Of a DNA stretch of 64,000 bases, positions 21,806-31,984 are shown in pieces. The position numbers were made by a program, and so were the translations under genes. The stretch lies in assembly GCF_009707515.1 (NCBI RefSeq), contig NZ_WLYI01000014.1:62001-126000 (forward strand). Direction: 5' to 3'. Origin of the DNA: Pseudomonas karstica (GTDB lineage Bacteria; Pseudomonadota; Gammaproteobacteria; Pseudomonadales; Pseudomonadaceae). The first letter of the stretch is position 1; the number at the start of each line of letters is the position of its first letter. The notes beneath the pieces were generated by a model. The model was not told the DNA's origin. It saw only the letters and a program-made list of their open reading frames with translations, and searched no databases.

Positions 21806-22954
21806 TCAGGTTCGAGTCACGGCGTTTTGCGGCATATCGCTGTCGGCGCTCAATTCACGCACGGCGATATAACGTTCGCTGCGACGGGTGCGATCCAGCA
21901 CCTGTCCTACCAATTGGCCACAAGCAGCATCGATGTCTTCACCACGGGTGGTGCGAACGGTGACATTGAAACCTGCTTGGTGCAGTTGATCCTGGAAACG
22001 GCGAATGGCGTTGTTGCTCGGCCGCTCGTAGCCAGAATGGGGAAACGGGTTAAACGGAATCAGGTTGATCTTGCACGGGATGTTCTTGAGCAACTCGATC
22101 ATCTCGACCGCGTGCTCGACCTTGTCGTTGATGTCCTTGAGCAAGGTGTACTCGATGGTCAGCACGCGCTTTTCGCCCAGGGACGACATGTAGCGCTGGC
22201 AAGACTCGAGCAGCATCTTAAGCGGATATTTTTTGTTGATCGGCACCAATTGGTTACGCAATGCGTCATTAGGTGCGTGCAGGGACAACGCCAGGGAGAC
22301 GTCGATGTGCTTGGACAGCTCATCGATCATCGGCACCACGCCGGAGGTCGACAGGGTCACACGGCGCTTGGAGATGCCGTAGCCCAGGTCGTCCATCATC
22401 AGGTGCATGGCGGCAACGACGTTGTCGAAGTTCAGCAGCGGCTCACCCATGCCCATCATCACCACGTTGGTGATGGCACGGTCGACGGTTGCCGGGACGC
22501 TGCCAAAGGATTTGTTGGCAATCCACACCTGGCCGATGACTTCGGCGGCGGTGAGGTTGCTATTGAAGCCTTGCTTGCCGGTGGAGCAGAAGCTGCAGTC
22601 CAGGGCACAGCCTGCCTGGGACGAAACGCACAACGTGCCGCGTTTGCCCTGGGGAATGTAGACCGTCTCGACGCAACTGCCGGACGCCACGCGCACCACC
22701 CATTTACGGGTACCGTCGGTAGAGATGTCCTCACTGACGACTTCAGGGCCGCGAACTTCGGCAATGGCCTTGAGTTTGTCGCGCAGGACCTTGCTGACAT
22801 TCGTCATGGCGTCGAAATCATCGACGCCAAAGTGGTGAATCCACTTCATTACCTGACCGGCACGGAAACGCTTCTCCCCGATTGAGTCGAAGAATTTTTC
22901 CATTTCCTGTTGAGTCAGACCCAGCAGGTTGGTTTTTACAGTCGATGTAGTCAT
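21806..22954 (-). CDS. rlmN: 23S rRNA/tRNA adenine-C2 methyltransferase
   Basis: Radical-SAM enzyme that methylates C2 of A2503 in 23S rRNA and A37 in some tRNAs. The 382 aa contain the CxxxCxxC cluster motif in [11 protein letters not shown] (about 125-132) and the conserved late Cys in DIDAACGQL, which carries the methyl group. The [15 protein letters not shown] segment is diagnostic. It lies between ndk (29 bp) and pilW (12 bp). Confidence 0.98.
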   Translation of the reverse strand: MTTSTVKTNLLGLTQQEMEKFFDSIGEKRFRAGQVMKWIHHFGVDDFDAMTNVSKVLRDKLKAIAEVRGPEVVSEDISTDGTRKWVVRVASGSCVETVYIPQGKRGTLCVSSQAGCALDCSFCSTGKQGFNSNLTAAEVIGQVWIANKSFGSVPATVDRAITNVVMMGMGEPLLNFDNVVAAMHLMMDDLGYGISKRRVTLSTSGVVPMIDELSKHIDVSLALSLHAPNDALRNQLVPINKKYPLKMLLESCQRYMSSLGEKRVLTIEYTLLKDINDKVEHAVEMIELLKNIPCKINLIPFNPFPHSGYERPSNNAIRRFQDQLHQAGFNVTVRTTRGEDIDAACGQLVGQVLDRTRRSERYIAVRELSADSDMPQNAVTRT

Positions 22955-22983
22955 GGATTCACCTTCGCTCTTTAAGCCAATGC

Positions 22984-23409
22984 TTAGCGAGCGGTTACTT
23001 CAGTAGCAGCGAAAAAGTAAGCGATTTCGCGAGCAGCAGCGGCTTCGGAATCCGAACCGTGAACAGCGTTGGCGTCGATGGATTCAGCGAAGTCAGCACG
23101 GATGGTGCCGGCAGCAGCTTCTTTAGGGTTGGTAGCACCCATCAGCTCACGGTTCAGAGCGATAGCGTTTTCGCCTTCCAGGACCTGAACAACAACAGGA
23201 CCGGAGATCATGAAGGCAACCAGGTCGCCGAAGAAACCACGAGCGCTGTGCTCAGCGTAGAAGCCTTCAGCTTCGGCTTTGGACAGTTGCTTGAGTTTCG
23301 AAGCTACAACCTTCAGGCCGGCTTTTTCGAAACGAGTGGTGATCTCGCCGATGACGTTTTTTGCAACAGCGTCAGGCTTGATGATAGAGAAAGTACGTTG
23401 AACAGCCAT
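22984..23409 (-). CDS. ndk: Nucleoside diphosphate kinase
   Basis: Transfers the gamma-phosphate among nucleoside di- and triphosphates through a phosphohistidine. The 141 aa are typical. The active-site His is in NAVHGSDS, and the nucleotide-binding KPDAV near the N-terminus is present. First gene after the isc operon terminator, so it probably starts the ndk-rlmN-pilW transcript. Confidence 0.98.
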   Translation of the reverse strand: MAVQRTFSIIKPDAVAKNVIGEITTRFEKAGLKVVASKLKQLSKAEAEGFYAEHSARGFFGDLVAFMISGPVVVQVLEGENAIALNRELMGATNPKEAAAGTIRADFAESIDANAVHGSDSEAAAAREIAYFFAATEVTAR

Positions 23410-23435
23410 GGTGTAACTCCAGAAGCGGTAATTTA

Positions 23436-23468
23436 CGAAAAATTAAACCCGCGAATTATACGCGGGTT
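23436..23468 (-). terminator. Terminator of the isc operon
   Basis: A perfect 8-bp stem (AACCCGCG 23446-23453 with CGCGGGTT 23461-23468) is followed on the minus strand by TTTAATTTTTCG. It lies between iscX and ndk. Confidence 0.85.
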
Positions 23469-23497
23469 CTTGGGTATTGCCTAACCTGCGGGGATGA

Positions 23498-23698
23498 TCA
23501 GTCGATTTCTTCGATCCAGAGAGCCTGGACCGCTTCCAATACCTTCTCGCCGCAACGGCCGCTGGTATTGTCGAAATCAGGCAGCTCCATGATCCATCGC
23601 TGCAGGTCGACGAAATTGACAGACATCGGATCCACATCCGGCTTGGCCTCGGCCAATTCCTCCGCAATGCGTTGTACATCATTCCAGCCATAACTCAT
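23498..23698 (-). CDS. iscX: IscX iron-sulfur assembly protein
   Basis: Small acidic protein of 66 aa (MSYGWNDVQRIAEELAEAKP) that binds IscS and iron and tunes Fe-S cluster assembly. The open frame upstream is longer, but the ATG at 23698 gives the normal family length and start. The DVDP..VNFVDLQRWI pattern is characteristic. Last gene of the isc operon, 14 bp after fdx. Confidence 0.95.
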   Translation of the reverse strand: MSYGWNDVQRIAEELAEAKPDVDPMSVNFVDLQRWIMELPDFDNTSGRCGEKVLEAVQALWIEEID

Positions 23699-23712
23699 GA
23701 CAGTCCTACCAG

Positions 23713-24054
23713 TCAGTGCGGTGCTTCGGCCGCATGGTTGAGCGAATATTTCGGAATTTCGACGGTAAGGTCTTCCAGACCCACTTTCGCCTGACAGCTC
23801 AGGCGCGATGTCGGCTCCAGCCCCCATGCCCTATCAAGATAGTCCTCTTCCAGCTCATCAGCCTCTTCAAGGCTATTGAAACCTTCACGAATGATGCAGT
23901 GACAGGTGGTACAGGCGTTGACCCCACCACAGGCACTTTCGATCTCGATGTGGTGGTCATGTGCGACTTCGAGAAGGGACTTGCCGGTCTCAGCCTCCAC
24001 GACCATACCGTCCGGACAATGCTCGGCGTGTGGCAGAAAAATGACCTGCGGCAT
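23713..24054 (-). CDS. fdx: [2Fe-2S] ferredoxin of the ISC system
   Basis: Adrenodoxin-type ferredoxin that supplies electrons for cluster assembly on IscU. The 113 aa carry the four-cysteine ligand set: ACGGVNACTTCHC in the N-terminal half and the last Cys in SRLSCQAKV. It is 3 bp downstream of hscA. Confidence 0.97.
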   Translation of the reverse strand: MPQVIFLPHAEHCPDGMVVEAETGKSLLEVAHDHHIEIESACGGVNACTTCHCIIREGFNSLEEADELEEDYLDRAWGLEPTSRLSCQAKVGLEDLTVEIPKYSLNHAAEAPH

Positions 24055-24057
24055 CAG

Positions 24058-25920
24058 TTATTCCTCAATTTCATTCAGGTTGCGTCCCGCCAGGGCGGCT
24101 TTTACCGTCTGGTCCATACGGCGGGCGGCAAAGGCATCGGTTACTTGCGAAAGGCGCTTGGTCTGTTGTTCGATGGCATAACCATCGGTGCCTTTCATCA
24201 ACTCGGCCAATTCCTGCATCTGCAGGTCGATGACCATACGCTCTTCGGCATCCAGCAGGCGCTCGCCGTCGGCATCAAGCGCACCCTGCACCGCTTCGAG
24301 CAGGCGCTGGGCGTCGACTTGTTGCTCACGCAGTACGCGGGCGACCTTGTCATCACCGGCATACTGGAACGAATCCTTGAGCATCCTGGCGATTTCGCCG
24401 TCGGTCAGGCCATAGGAAGGCTTGACCTGGATGCTGGCTTCAACGCCCGAACCCAGCTCACGAGCAGCCACGCTGAGCAGGCCGTCGGCGTCGACCTGGA
24501 AGGTCACGCGAATCTTCGCCGCACCGGCGACCATGGCCGGAATACCGCGCAGCTCAAAACGCGCCAGGGAGCGGCAATCGCTGATCAGCTCGCGCTCACC
24601 TTGCAGTACGTGGATCATCATGGCCGACTGGCCATCTTTGTAGGTCGTGAAGTCCTGGGCGCGGGCAACGGGGATGGTGGTGTTGCGCGGAATCACCTTC
24701 TCCATCAGCCCGCCCATGGTTTCCAGCCCCAGGGACAACGGAATCACGTCGAGCAGAAGCAATTCGCCACCATCACGCTTATTGCCTGCGAGCGTATCGG
24801 CCTGGATCGCAGCCCCAATGGCCACCACTTGATCCGGGTCGATTTCGGTCAATGGCTGGCGACCAAAGGCTTCGGCAACGGCTTCGCGAACACGGGGAAC
24901 GCGGGTCGAACCACCGACCATGACCACCGCACCGACATCTTCCAGCTCGATACCGGAGTCACGAACGGCGCGGCGGCAGGCTTTCAGGCTGCGGGCAACC
25001 ATCGGCTCGATCAACGAATCGAAGGCTTCGCGCGTCAGCTGGGCCGACCAAGTGCCGTAGGAGACTTCAACGGATGCAGCGTCACTCAGCGCCTCTTTAG
25101 CGGCACAGGCGGTTTGCAGCAGGTTGCGCTGTGCGCCTGGGTCCAGGTCAGCAGACAAACCGGCGCTGGTGATGATCCAGCCCGCGATGGCGTGGTCGAA
25201 GTCATCACCGCCCAGGGCACTGTCGCCGCCGGTAGCCAATACCTCAAAGACACCGCCAGTCAGGCGCAGGATCGAAATATCAAAAGTGCCGCCGCCCAGG
25301 TCATAGATGGCGACCAAGCCTTCAGCGTGCTGGTCCAGGCCATAAGCCACAGCCGCTGCAGTCGGCTCATTGAGCAGGCGCAGCACATTAAGGCCGGCGA
25401 GTTTCGCCGCGTCCTTGGTGGCTTGGCGCTGAGCATCGTCGAAATAAGCCGGAACGGTGATCACCGCACCCACCAGTTCGCCGCCCAAGGTCGTCTCTGC
25501 ACGCTGGCGCAGGACCTTGAGGATATCCGCCGACACCTCCACCGGGCTTTTGGGCCCCTGGACAGTGTCGATGAACGGCATATGGGATTCGCCACCGATA
25601 AAGCGGTACGGCAGTTGTTCGCCCAATTGCTTGACGTCGGACAACCCACGACCCATCAAGCGCTTGACCGACAACACCGTATTCAGCGGATCGGTAGACG
25701 CCGCGAGCTTCGCTGACTCGCCCACTTCGGTGCGATCGGCGTGATAGCGCACGGCGGACGGCAGGATGACTTGGCCATCTGCGTCAGGCAGCGGCTCGGA
25801 GAGGCCGCTGCGCAACGCAGCAACCAGTGAATTGGTGGTACCCAAGTCAATACCAACCGCCAGGCGACGCTGGTGCGGTTGAGGACTTTGGCCGGGTTCG
25901 GCGATCTGCAGTAGGGCCAT
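24058..25920 (-). CDS. hscA: Fe-S cluster assembly chaperone HscA
   Basis: Specialised Hsp70 that, with HscB, drives transfer of the cluster from IscU to target proteins. The 620 aa have an N-terminal ATPase domain ([26 protein letters not shown]) and a substrate-binding domain recognising the IscU LPPVK motif. The length matches HscA, not DnaK. It lies 51 bp after hscB. Confidence 0.97.
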   Translation of the reverse strand: MALLQIAEPGQSPQPHQRRLAVGIDLGTTNSLVAALRSGLSEPLPDADGQVILPSAVRYHADRTEVGESAKLAASTDPLNTVLSVKRLMGRGLSDVKQLGEQLPYRFIGGESHMPFIDTVQGPKSPVEVSADILKVLRQRAETTLGGELVGAVITVPAYFDDAQRQATKDAAKLAGLNVLRLLNEPTAAAVAYGLDQHAEGLVAIYDLGGGTFDISILRLTGGVFEVLATGGDSALGGDDFDHAIAGWIITSAGLSADLDPGAQRNLLQTACAAKEALSDAASVEVSYGTWSAQLTREAFDSLIEPMVARSLKACRRAVRDSGIELEDVGAVVMVGGSTRVPRVREAVAEAFGRQPLTEIDPDQVVAIGAAIQADTLAGNKRDGGELLLLDVIPLSLGLETMGGLMEKVIPRNTTIPVARAQDFTTYKDGQSAMMIHVLQGERELISDCRSLARFELRGIPAMVAGAAKIRVTFQVDADGLLSVAARELGSGVEASIQVKPSYGLTDGEIARMLKDSFQYAGDDKVARVLREQQVDAQRLLEAVQGALDADGERLLDAEERMVIDLQMQELAELMKGTDGYAIEQQTKRLSQVTDAFAARRMDQTVKAALAGRNLNEIEE

Positions 25921-25971
25921 GGTAATCAGGTCTTATCTGTCTATCAGGCGTGCAACATGGGCAGCACTGGG

Positions 25972-26493
25972 TTAATCGTCGAGGCGCTCTTCTAGCTGGC
26001 GCACTTCGTAGGTGAGCTTGTCGAGGAACTGCATGCGCCGCATCAGGCGTTCGGCCTGCTCGCGTTGCGCTGCATCATCCCAACAGGCTGCGAAGCTTTC
26101 GTTGAGTTCATCCTGGGCCACTTTCAGACGGTGCTTGAAGACTGCGACACCAGCCAGATCGGCTGCGTCTTGCAGATCTTCGAGCTCTTCGCGCCACTGC
26201 ATCTGCTGCAACAGGAAATCAGGGTCATGCACCGTGACCTCAAGCGGCAACTCGCGACCACCCATGGCGAGCAGGTAACGCGCGCGCTTGGGAGGGTTTT
26301 TGAGCGTCTGATAAGCCTCATTGAGGCTGGCTGATTGCTCCAACGCCAAGCGCTGCTCGCGTTCGGAAGCGTCAGCAAAGCGGTCCGGATGCACCCCACG
26401 CGCCAATTCACGGTAGCGCGTGGCAAGCTGCTCAAGGTCCAGCCGGAAACTCGGCTGCAGCTCGAATAAAGCGAAATGACAAGGAGTACCCAC
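25972..26493 (-). CDS. hscB: Co-chaperone HscB (J-domain protein)
   Basis: J-type partner of HscA that delivers IscU. Translation most likely starts at GTG 26493 ([13 protein letters not shown]), 173 aa, 8 bp after the iscA stop; a longer frame would run back into iscA. The J domain (about 1-75) has the HPD motif in [14 protein letters not shown]. The C-terminal three-helix bundle binds IscU. Confidence 0.95.
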   Translation of the reverse strand: MGTPCHFALFELQPSFRLDLEQLATRYRELARGVHPDRFADASEREQRLALEQSASLNEAYQTLKNPPKRARYLLAMGGRELPLEVTVHDPDFLLQQMQWREELEDLQDAADLAGVAVFKHRLKVAQDELNESFAACWDDAAQREQAERLMRRMQFLDKLTYEVRQLEERLDD

Positions 26494-26501
26494 AATCAGC
26501 C

Positions 26502-26825
26502 TCAGATATTGAAGCTTTCGCCGCAGCCACATTCACCGCGCACGTTAGGGTTGTTGAACTTGAAACCTTCGTTCAACCCTTCCTTGACGAAATCGAGTTC
26601 GGTACCGTCCAGGTAAGACAGGCTTTTCGGGTCGATGATCACTTTCTCACCATGACTTTCGAACACCTGATCTTCCGCAACCACCTCGTCGACAAACTCC
26701 AGCACATAGGCAAGGCCGGAGCAGCCTGTAGTGCGAACACCCAGACGAATCCCCTCACCTTTGCCGCGCCCATCCAGGGAGCGTCGCACGTGCCGCGCAG
26801 CCGCTTCTGTCATGCTGATAGCCAT
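26502..26825 (-). CDS. iscA: A-type iron-sulfur carrier IscA
   Basis: Carrier protein that passes clusters, especially [4Fe-4S], to apoproteins. Start [13 protein letters not shown], 107 aa, with AAGGAG upstream. The three conserved cysteines are present: TTGCSGLAY and the C-terminal ECGCGESF. Confidence 0.96.
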   Translation of the reverse strand: MAISMTEAAARHVRRSLDGRGKGEGIRLGVRTTGCSGLAYVLEFVDEVVAEDQVFESHGEKVIIDPKSLSYLDGTELDFVKEGLNEGFKFNNPNVRGECGCGESFNI

Positions 26826-26853
26826 CGTTGACTCCTTACTCGTCGCCAAATGC

Positions 26854-27240
26854 TTAGATCAAGCCTTTCTTCTGCTTGTAGTCGCGAACGGCCGCCTTGA
26901 TGGCGTCTTCCGCGAGTACCGAGCAGTGGATTTTCACTGGCGGCAGAGCCAATTCTTCGGCCAACTGAGTGTTCTTGATGGTCTCCGCTTCATCCAGAGT
27001 CTTGCCTTTCATCCACTCGGTCGCCAGGGAGCTGGAGGCGATAGCCGAACCGCAGCCGTAGGTCTTGAACTTGGCGTCTTCGATGATGCCCTGCTCGTTG
27101 ACCTTGATCTGCAGGCGCATGACATCGCCGCACGCCGGAGCGCCGACCATGCCGGTGCCGACATCAGGGTCTTCCGCGTTCATCTTGCCGACGTTGCGCG
27201 GGTTTTCGTAATGGTCGATGACCTTTTCGCTGTAAGCCAT
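26854..27240 (-). CDS. iscU: Fe-S cluster scaffold IscU
   Basis: Scaffold on which IscS and ferredoxin build [2Fe-2S] clusters. The 128 aa have ligand cysteines in [19 protein letters not shown] and IHCSVLAED, with the conserved Asp after the first Cys. The HscA recognition motif LPPVK precedes the last Cys. A 99-bp gap to iscS holds an imperfect inverted repeat (TGTAGAAACGT / ACGTTCCTACA, about 27280-27314), which could be an RNA processing site. Confidence 0.98.
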   Translation of the reverse strand: MAYSEKVIDHYENPRNVGKMNAEDPDVGTGMVGAPACGDVMRLQIKVNEQGIIEDAKFKTYGCGSAIASSSLATEWMKGKTLDEAETIKNTQLAEELALPPVKIHCSVLAEDAIKAAVRDYKQKKGLI

Positions 27241-27339
27241 GGTACTGAATCCTCACTCATCAGGGCCGCTCTGAACCCTGTAGAAACGTCTGCGTTTACG
27301 CCACGTTCCTACAAAGCCTGGTGGTGGCGGCTTCTTTGT

Positions 27340-28554
27340 TTAGTGTGCCGCCCACTCGATCTTGGAAATATCGATACCGTCTTTGAACATGTCCCATAGC
27401 GGCGACAAGGTGCGCAACTTGGTAACGGCCTCGCAGACTTTCTGCGCGGCGTAGTCAACTTCTTCTTCGGTAGTGAAACGGCCGAACGTAAAGCGGATCG
27501 AGCTGTGTGCCAGTTCGTCGTTGCGACCCAAGGCGCGCAACACGTAGGACGGCTCAAGGGAGGCCGAAGTACAGGCCGAGCCGGACGAAACCGCCAGGTC
27601 CTTGAGTGCCATGATCAGCGACTCGCCTTCGACGTAGTTGAAGCTCAAATTCAGGTTGTGCGGTACACGGGCAGTCATGCTGCCATTGATGTACAGCTCT
27701 TCAAGGTTCTCGACCTGCTTGTAGAAGCGATCGCTCAGGGCCTTGATGCGCACGTTTTCGGCAGCCATGTCTTCCTTGGCTACACGAAAGGCTTCGCCCA
27801 TGCCGACGATCTGGTGGGTCGCCAGGGTGCCGGAACGCATGCCGCGCTCGTGACCACCGCCGTGCATGGTGGCTTCGATCCGTACACGAGGCTTGCGGCT
27901 CACGTAGAGGGCACCGATACCTTTAGGACCGTAGGTCTTGTGGGCAGAGAACGACATCAGGTCGACTTTAAGCTTCGACAGATCGATATCAACTTTACCG
28001 GTGGACTGAGCAGCATCGACGTGCAGCAGAACGCCTTTGGAGCGGGTCAGCTCGCCAATGGCTGCGATATCGTTGACGGTGCCGATTTCGTTGTTCACGT
28101 GGATGACGGAAACCAGGATGGTGTCTTCACGCATCGCGGCTTCGATCATCGCAGGGGTCACAATGCCATCAGTCGTCGGCTCAAGGTAGGTGATCTCAAA
28201 CCCTTCACGCTCCAGTTGGCGCATGGTGTCAAGGACAGCCTTGTGCTCGATCTTGGTGGTGATCAGGTGCTTGCCCTTGGTCGCGTAGAAATGCGCCGCG
28301 CCCTTGATTGCCAGGTTGTCGGACTCGGTGGCACCGGAGGTCCAGACGATTTCACGCGGATCGGCGTTGACCAGGTCGGCGACCTGGCGACGAGCGTTTT
28401 CCACGGACTCTTCAGCTTTCCAGCCGAAGACGTGGGAACGGGACGCCGGGTTGCCGAAGTTTCCGTCAACCAGAAGGCATTCGCTCATCTTTTGCGCGAC
28501 ACGCGGATCAACCGGGGTGGTCGCTGAATAATCAAGGTAAATCGGCAACTTCAT
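27340..28554 (-). CDS. iscS: Cysteine desulfurase IscS
   Basis: PLP enzyme that releases sulfur from cysteine for Fe-S clusters and tRNA thiolation. The 404 aa have the PLP lysine in [17 protein letters not shown] and the persulfide-carrying Cys in [17 protein letters not shown] on the mobile loop. The C-terminus ([10 protein letters not shown]) is the IscU docking tail. It lies 50 bp after iscR. Confidence 0.98.
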   Translation of the reverse strand: MKLPIYLDYSATTPVDPRVAQKMSECLLVDGNFGNPASRSHVFGWKAEESVENARRQVADLVNADPREIVWTSGATESDNLAIKGAAHFYATKGKHLITTKIEHKAVLDTMRQLEREGFEITYLEPTTDGIVTPAMIEAAMREDTILVSVIHVNNEIGTVNDIAAIGELTRSKGVLLHVDAAQSTGKVDIDLSKLKVDLMSFSAHKTYGPKGIGALYVSRKPRVRIEATMHGGGHERGMRSGTLATHQIVGMGEAFRVAKEDMAAENVRIKALSDRFYKQVENLEELYINGSMTARVPHNLNLSFNYVEGESLIMALKDLAVSSGSACTSASLEPSYVLRALGRNDELAHSSIRFTFGRFTTEEEVDYAAQKVCEAVTKLRTLSPLWDMFKDGIDISKIEWAAH

Positions 28555-28604
28555 GGACTTTCTCCTAAATCAGGCTGGCTGGCGTACCGTTAGCTCTTCG
28601 GCTG

Positions 28605-29099
28605 TCACTCGACGGCGGACGCTTCAATCTTGTCCAGACGCGGCGCCTTTGTGCTATTGCAACGGCGCTGGTCCTGACGCTGGGCTACTTCTTGTACCTC
28701 ACGGCGAGTCACAAGGTCAGCCAAGCTGATACCACTCAAAAATTCATGGATCTGCAGGCTCAGATCACACCACAGGTGATGGGTCAGGCAGGTGTCGCCG
28801 CCATGACAGTCACCCTGGCCCTGGCATTTGGTGGCGTCGACGGACTCATTGACCGCGTCAATCACCTGGGCTACTTGGATACCCTGCATATCGCGGGACA
28901 GTTGATAGCCACCCCCTGGGCCACGAACACTGGAAACCAGGTTGCTGCGACGTAATTTGGCGAACAACTGCTCGAGGTACGACAAGGAAATACCTTGGCG
29001 CTCGGAAATATCAGCCAGGGACACCGGCCCATTTTGCGCGTGCAGGGCCAAGTCAAGCATGGCGGTCACCGCGTATCGGCCTTTTGTAGTCAGTCTCAT
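28605..29099 (-). CDS. iscR: Fe-S cluster-sensing repressor IscR
   Basis: Rrf2-family regulator that binds a [2Fe-2S] cluster and represses its own operon when clusters are plentiful. The start [20 protein letters not shown] gives 164 aa; the longer frame upstream covers the promoter. The winged HTH is at about 1-65. The cluster ligands are Cys92, Cys98 and Cys104 ([13 protein letters not shown]) plus His107, as in E. coli. First gene of iscRSUA-hscBA-fdx-iscX. Confidence 0.97.
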   Translation of the reverse strand: MRLTTKGRYAVTAMLDLALHAQNGPVSLADISERQGISLSYLEQLFAKLRRSNLVSSVRGPGGGYQLSRDMQGIQVAQVIDAVNESVDATKCQGQGDCHGGDTCLTHHLWCDLSLQIHEFLSGISLADLVTRREVQEVAQRQDQRRCNSTKAPRLDKIEASAVE

Positions 29100-29132
29100 G
29101 GACAAGTACCAAGGTGTTTCAGAATGGGGACA

Positions 29133-29190
29133 AGTATGCGATTCCCGAGTATTTAAGTCAACTATAAGACCTAGTACTTTAGTCAGGAAT
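29133..29190 (-). promoter_or_regulatory. isc promoter with two abutting type-1 IscR sites
   Basis: On the minus strand, TTGACT (29156-29161) and CATACT (29133-29138) are separated by 17 bp, a good sigma-70 promoter 34 bp before iscR. The -35 lies in a 25-bp match to the type-1 IscR site (29141-29165: ATAGTTGACT...CTCGGGAAT). A second match (29166-29190: ATTCCTGACT...CTAGGTCTT) directly abuts it upstream. This layout predicts autorepression by holo-IscR. Confidence 0.8.
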
Positions 29191-29267
29191 ACCCATAAAA
29201 AGGGCGCGCGAATCATAGCAGGAAGGGGTGGGGTCGAACAGCGCAACCGAGCTTGCATCGATCAACC

Positions 29268-29367
29268 GCAGGAGCGAGCTTGCTCGCGAAGATCATCAAC
29301 GATAACGCCGCGCACCTGGTTTAACGCGGCGCTCCCAGGCTCTTCGCGAGCAAGCTCGCGCCTACAG
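29268..29367. repeat. REPIN: second inverted pair of REP palindromes
   Basis: REP copies at 29268-29292 and 29342-29367 share the GAGCGAGCTTGCTCGC core with the pair at 15673-15774 and face each other across about 50 bp. The internal spacer also resembles the first pair (ATCAACGATAACG versus ATCGTTAACGAT). It fills the gap between cysE and the isc promoter. Confidence 0.88.
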
Positions 29368-29374
29368 AGGTGGA

Positions 29375-30157
29375 TCAGCCCGTCTTTGTGGCGGTTTCGT
29401 CCTTGATCTCGGCGAAGTCTTCGTCGCGCAACTCCGGCAGGTCCTTGGCGCAGTAGCTGCTCCCCAGGTCCTTCAGCGCGCCGCACATGCCATCAAGCTT
29501 GCCGTCCACCGCCTGCAGGTGATCGAGCAACTGACCAATGGCGCGCGCCACCGGATCAGGCATGTCTTCACTGACACCATAAGCGTCGAAGCCGATTTTC
29601 TCGGCCATGGCCTTGCGCTTGGCTTCCTGCTCACCAGTAGCATCCGGCTTGACGATGATCCGCCCCGGAATACCAACGACAGTCGCGCCAGGCGGCACAG
29701 CCTTGGTGACCACGGCATTGGAACCAACCTTGGCACCCGCACCCACCGTAAACGGGCCAAGCACCTTGGCGCCCGCCCCCACCACCACACCATTTTCCAG
29801 TGTCGGGTGGCGCTTACCCTTGTTCCAGGTGGTGCCGCCCAAGGTCACACCCTGGTACAAGGTCACGTCGTCACCAATCTCGGCGGTTTCACCGATAACA
29901 ATGCCCATGCCATGGTCGATAAAGAATCGACGCCCCACCTTGGCCCCCGGGTGAATCTCGATCCCGGTCAACCAACGACCAAAGTTCGATACCAATCGCG
30001 CCAGCCATTTCCAACCCATGCCCCACAGGGCACCGGACAGGCGATGGATCCAGATCGCATGCATGCCCGGGTAGCAGGTCAGCACCTCAAAGGCGTTGCG
30101 CGCCGCCGGATCACGATGAAACACGCTCTGGATATCTTCTCGCAAACGCTCGAACAT
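29375..30157 (-). CDS. cysE: Serine O-acetyltransferase
   Basis: Makes O-acetylserine from serine and acetyl-CoA, the first step of cysteine synthesis. The 260 aa have an N-terminal helical domain and a left-handed beta-helix of hexapeptide repeats (about 65-170, for example [20 protein letters not shown], with the catalytic His in this segment). Placement beside isc is functionally apt, because cysteine is the IscS sulfur source. It starts 2 bp after trmJ ends. Confidence 0.95.
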   Translation of the reverse strand: MFERLREDIQSVFHRDPAARNAFEVLTCYPGMHAIWIHRLSGALWGMGWKWLARLVSNFGRWLTGIEIHPGAKVGRRFFIDHGMGIVIGETAEIGDDVTLYQGVTLGGTTWNKGKRHPTLENGVVVGAGAKVLGPFTVGAGAKVGSNAVVTKAVPPGATVVGIPGRIIVKPDATGEQEAKRKAMAEKIGFDAYGVSEDMPDPVARAIGQLLDHLQAVDGKLDGMCGALKDLGSSYCAKDLPELRDEDFAEIKDETATKTG

Positions 30158-30159
30158 TT

Positions 30160-30930
30160 TTAATCCTTCCGCTTAAGAAGCTCGCCACGGGCCGCTTTCT
30201 GGGTTTCCGTGAGGATGCCACGCAATATATTCATTTCTGCCCGGCTGACCGAGCTGCGTCCGTATAACCGGCGCAGGCGCGCCATCAAGTGCCGTGGTTT
30301 TTCCGGATCGAGAAACTCAATGGCTACCAGGGTTTGCTCCAGGTGCTCATAGAATCGCTCCAGCTCGTCCATGGTGGCCAACTCGCCACTTTTGCTCGAC
30401 GCAACCTCATCCTTTTCTACCTTGCTCGGCTGACCCTCTGCCGCCAGCCAGGCCATGCGCACTTCGTAGCTCAACACCTGCACCGCCGCCCCGAGGTTCA
30501 GCGAGCTGAATTCGGGGTCTGAGGGGATATGCACGTGATAATGACATCGCTGCAGCTCGTCATTGGTCAGTCCAGAGTCTTCACGGCCGAATACCAAGGC
30601 AATTTCAGCACCACCAGCAGCCTCCTCGACCACCTTGGTGCCGCACTCACGGGGATCAAGCAGCGGCCAGGGGATACGCCGGTCGCGAGCACTGGTACCG
30701 AGCACCAGATTGCAGCCCACGAGAGCATCCTCCAGAGTGGCAACGACTTGCGCACTGGCAAGAAGGTCATTGGCGCCGGAAGCACGAGCATCGGCCTCAT
30801 GGTGCGGAAACAGGCGCGGTTCGACCAGCACCAGGCGCGTCAGCCCCATGTTTTTCATGGCCCGCGCCACCCCGCCGATATTGCCGGGATGACTGGTATT
30901 GACGAGGACGACACGAATGTTTTGCAGCAA
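30160..30930 (-). CDS. trmJ: tRNA (cytidine/uridine-2'-O-)-methyltransferase TrmJ
   Basis: SPOUT methyltransferase modifying position 32 of several tRNAs. The 256 aa carry the trefoil-knot motifs [19 protein letters not shown] (motif 1), [15 protein letters not shown] (motif 2) and [17 protein letters not shown] (motif 3). The C-terminal extension is the dimerisation/tRNA-binding part. It diverges from suhB. Confidence 0.96.
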   Translation of the reverse strand: MLQNIRVVLVNTSHPGNIGGVARAMKNMGLTRLVLVEPRLFPHHEADARASGANDLLASAQVVATLEDALVGCNLVLGTSARDRRIPWPLLDPRECGTKVVEEAAGGAEIALVFGREDSGLTNDELQRCHYHVHIPSDPEFSSLNLGAAVQVLSYEVRMAWLAAEGQPSKVEKDEVASSKSGELATMDELERFYEHLEQTLVAIEFLDPEKPRHLMARLRRLYGRSSVSRAEMNILRGILTETQKAARGELLKRKD

Positions 30931-31030
30931 GGGAGGCGCTCTCGGACAAGGGAAAGGGGAGCAAATCTTACAGAACAGCCTAAGGTTATGCCATGAAAGC
31001 GAACGTCGTCCTTCACCTGAAGAAAGTTTC

Positions 31031-31039
31031 TGCTAGAAT
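31031..31039 (+). promoter_or_regulatory. Extended -10 promoter element of suhB
   Basis: TGCTAGAAT at 31031-31039 is an extended -10 (TGn plus TAGAAT), 36 bp before the suhB ATG. The -35 region (CTTCAC near 31011) is poor, as is common with extended -10 promoters. Confidence 0.5.
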
Positions 31040-31075
31040 GCCCGGCTTTCTTTAACAACCTTAGGTGACACATCC

Positions 31076-31891
31076 ATGCAGCCCATGCTGAATATCGCGC
31101 TGCGCGCCGCCCGCAGCGCCAGTGAATTGATCTTCCGCTCCATCGAGCGCCTGGATACCATCAAGGTCGACGAAAAAGACGCCAAGGATTATGTATCCGA
31201 GGTGGATCGCGCTGCCGAACAGAAAATCATCGACGCACTGCGCAAGGCCTACCCTACCCACGGCATCCTCGGCGAAGAAACCGGCCTGCACAAAGGTAGC
31301 GGCGAAGGCGAAGACTACCTGTGGATCATCGACCCACTGGACGGTACCACCAACTTCCTGCGTGGCATCCCGCACTTTGCCGTGAGCATTGCCTGCAAAT
31401 ACCGCGGCCGCCTGGAACATGCTGTTGTGCTGGATCCGGTTCGCCAGGAAGAATTCACCGCCAGCCGTGGCCGTGGCGCCCAGCTGAATGGTCGCCGCCT
31501 GCGTGTCAGCGGTCGTACCAGCCTGGACGGCGCCCTGCTGGGTACCGGCTTCCCCTTCCGCGACGACCAGATGGACAACCTGGAAAACTACCTGGGCATG
31601 TTCCGCGCCCTGGTAGGCCAGACCGCCGGCATCCGTCGCGCGGGCGCAGCAAGCCTGGACCTGGCTTACGTTGCCGCCGGTCGTTTTGATGCGTTCTGGG
31701 AATCGGGCCTGTCTGAATGGGACATGGCGGCAGGCGCGCTGCTGATTCAAGAAGCGGGCGGCCTGGTGAGCGACTTCACCGGCGGTCATGACTTCCTGGA
31801 AAAAGGCCACGTGGTTGCTGGCAACACCAAATGCTTCAAGGCAGTACTGACGGCGATCCAGCCGCACCTGCCGGCCTCGCTGAAGCGCTAA
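31076..31891 (+). CDS. suhB: Inositol-1-monophosphatase SuhB
   Basis: Mg-dependent phosphatase of the IMPase family, 271 aa. SuhB also joins the Nus complex for rRNA antitermination in E. coli. Metal-binding motifs are intact: GEETG, DPLDGTTNFLRGIPHF and SEWDMAAGALL. Single gene with its own promoter and terminator, divergent from trmJ. Confidence 0.96.
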   Translation: MQPMLNIALRAARSASELIFRSIERLDTIKVDEKDAKDYVSEVDRAAEQKIIDALRKAYPTHGILGEETGLHKGSGEGEDYLWIIDPLDGTTNFLRGIPHFAVSIACKYRGRLEHAVVLDPVRQEEFTASRGRGAQLNGRRLRVSGRTSLDGALLGTGFPFRDDQMDNLENYLGMFRALVGQTAGIRRAGAASLDLAYVAAGRFDAFWESGLSEWDMAAGALLIQEAGGLVSDFTGGHDFLEKGHVVAGNTKCFKAVLTAIQPHLPASLKR

Positions 31892-31903
31892 GCGAGCGAG
31901 CAC

Positions 31904-31932
31904 AAAAAAAGCACCTTTAGGGGTGCTTTTTT
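31904..31932 (+). terminator. Terminator after suhB
   Basis: AAAAAAAGCACC, a TTTA(G) loop, then GGTGCTTTTTT. T-runs on both strands make it bidirectional with the leftward glycine-zipper gene. Confidence 0.9.
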
Positions 31933-31947
31933 ATGCCTGGGATTTGT

Positions 31948-31976
31948 GATCGCTCCCATACGAAGTGGGAACGATC
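31948..31976. repeat. Short palindrome, diverged copy of 5302-5332
   Basis: GATCGCTCCCA (31948-31958) and TGGGAACGATC (31966-31976) form an 11-bp stem with one G-T type mismatch. The arms match the palindrome near guaB. Confidence 0.65.
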
Positions 31977-31984
31977 AACCGCAG

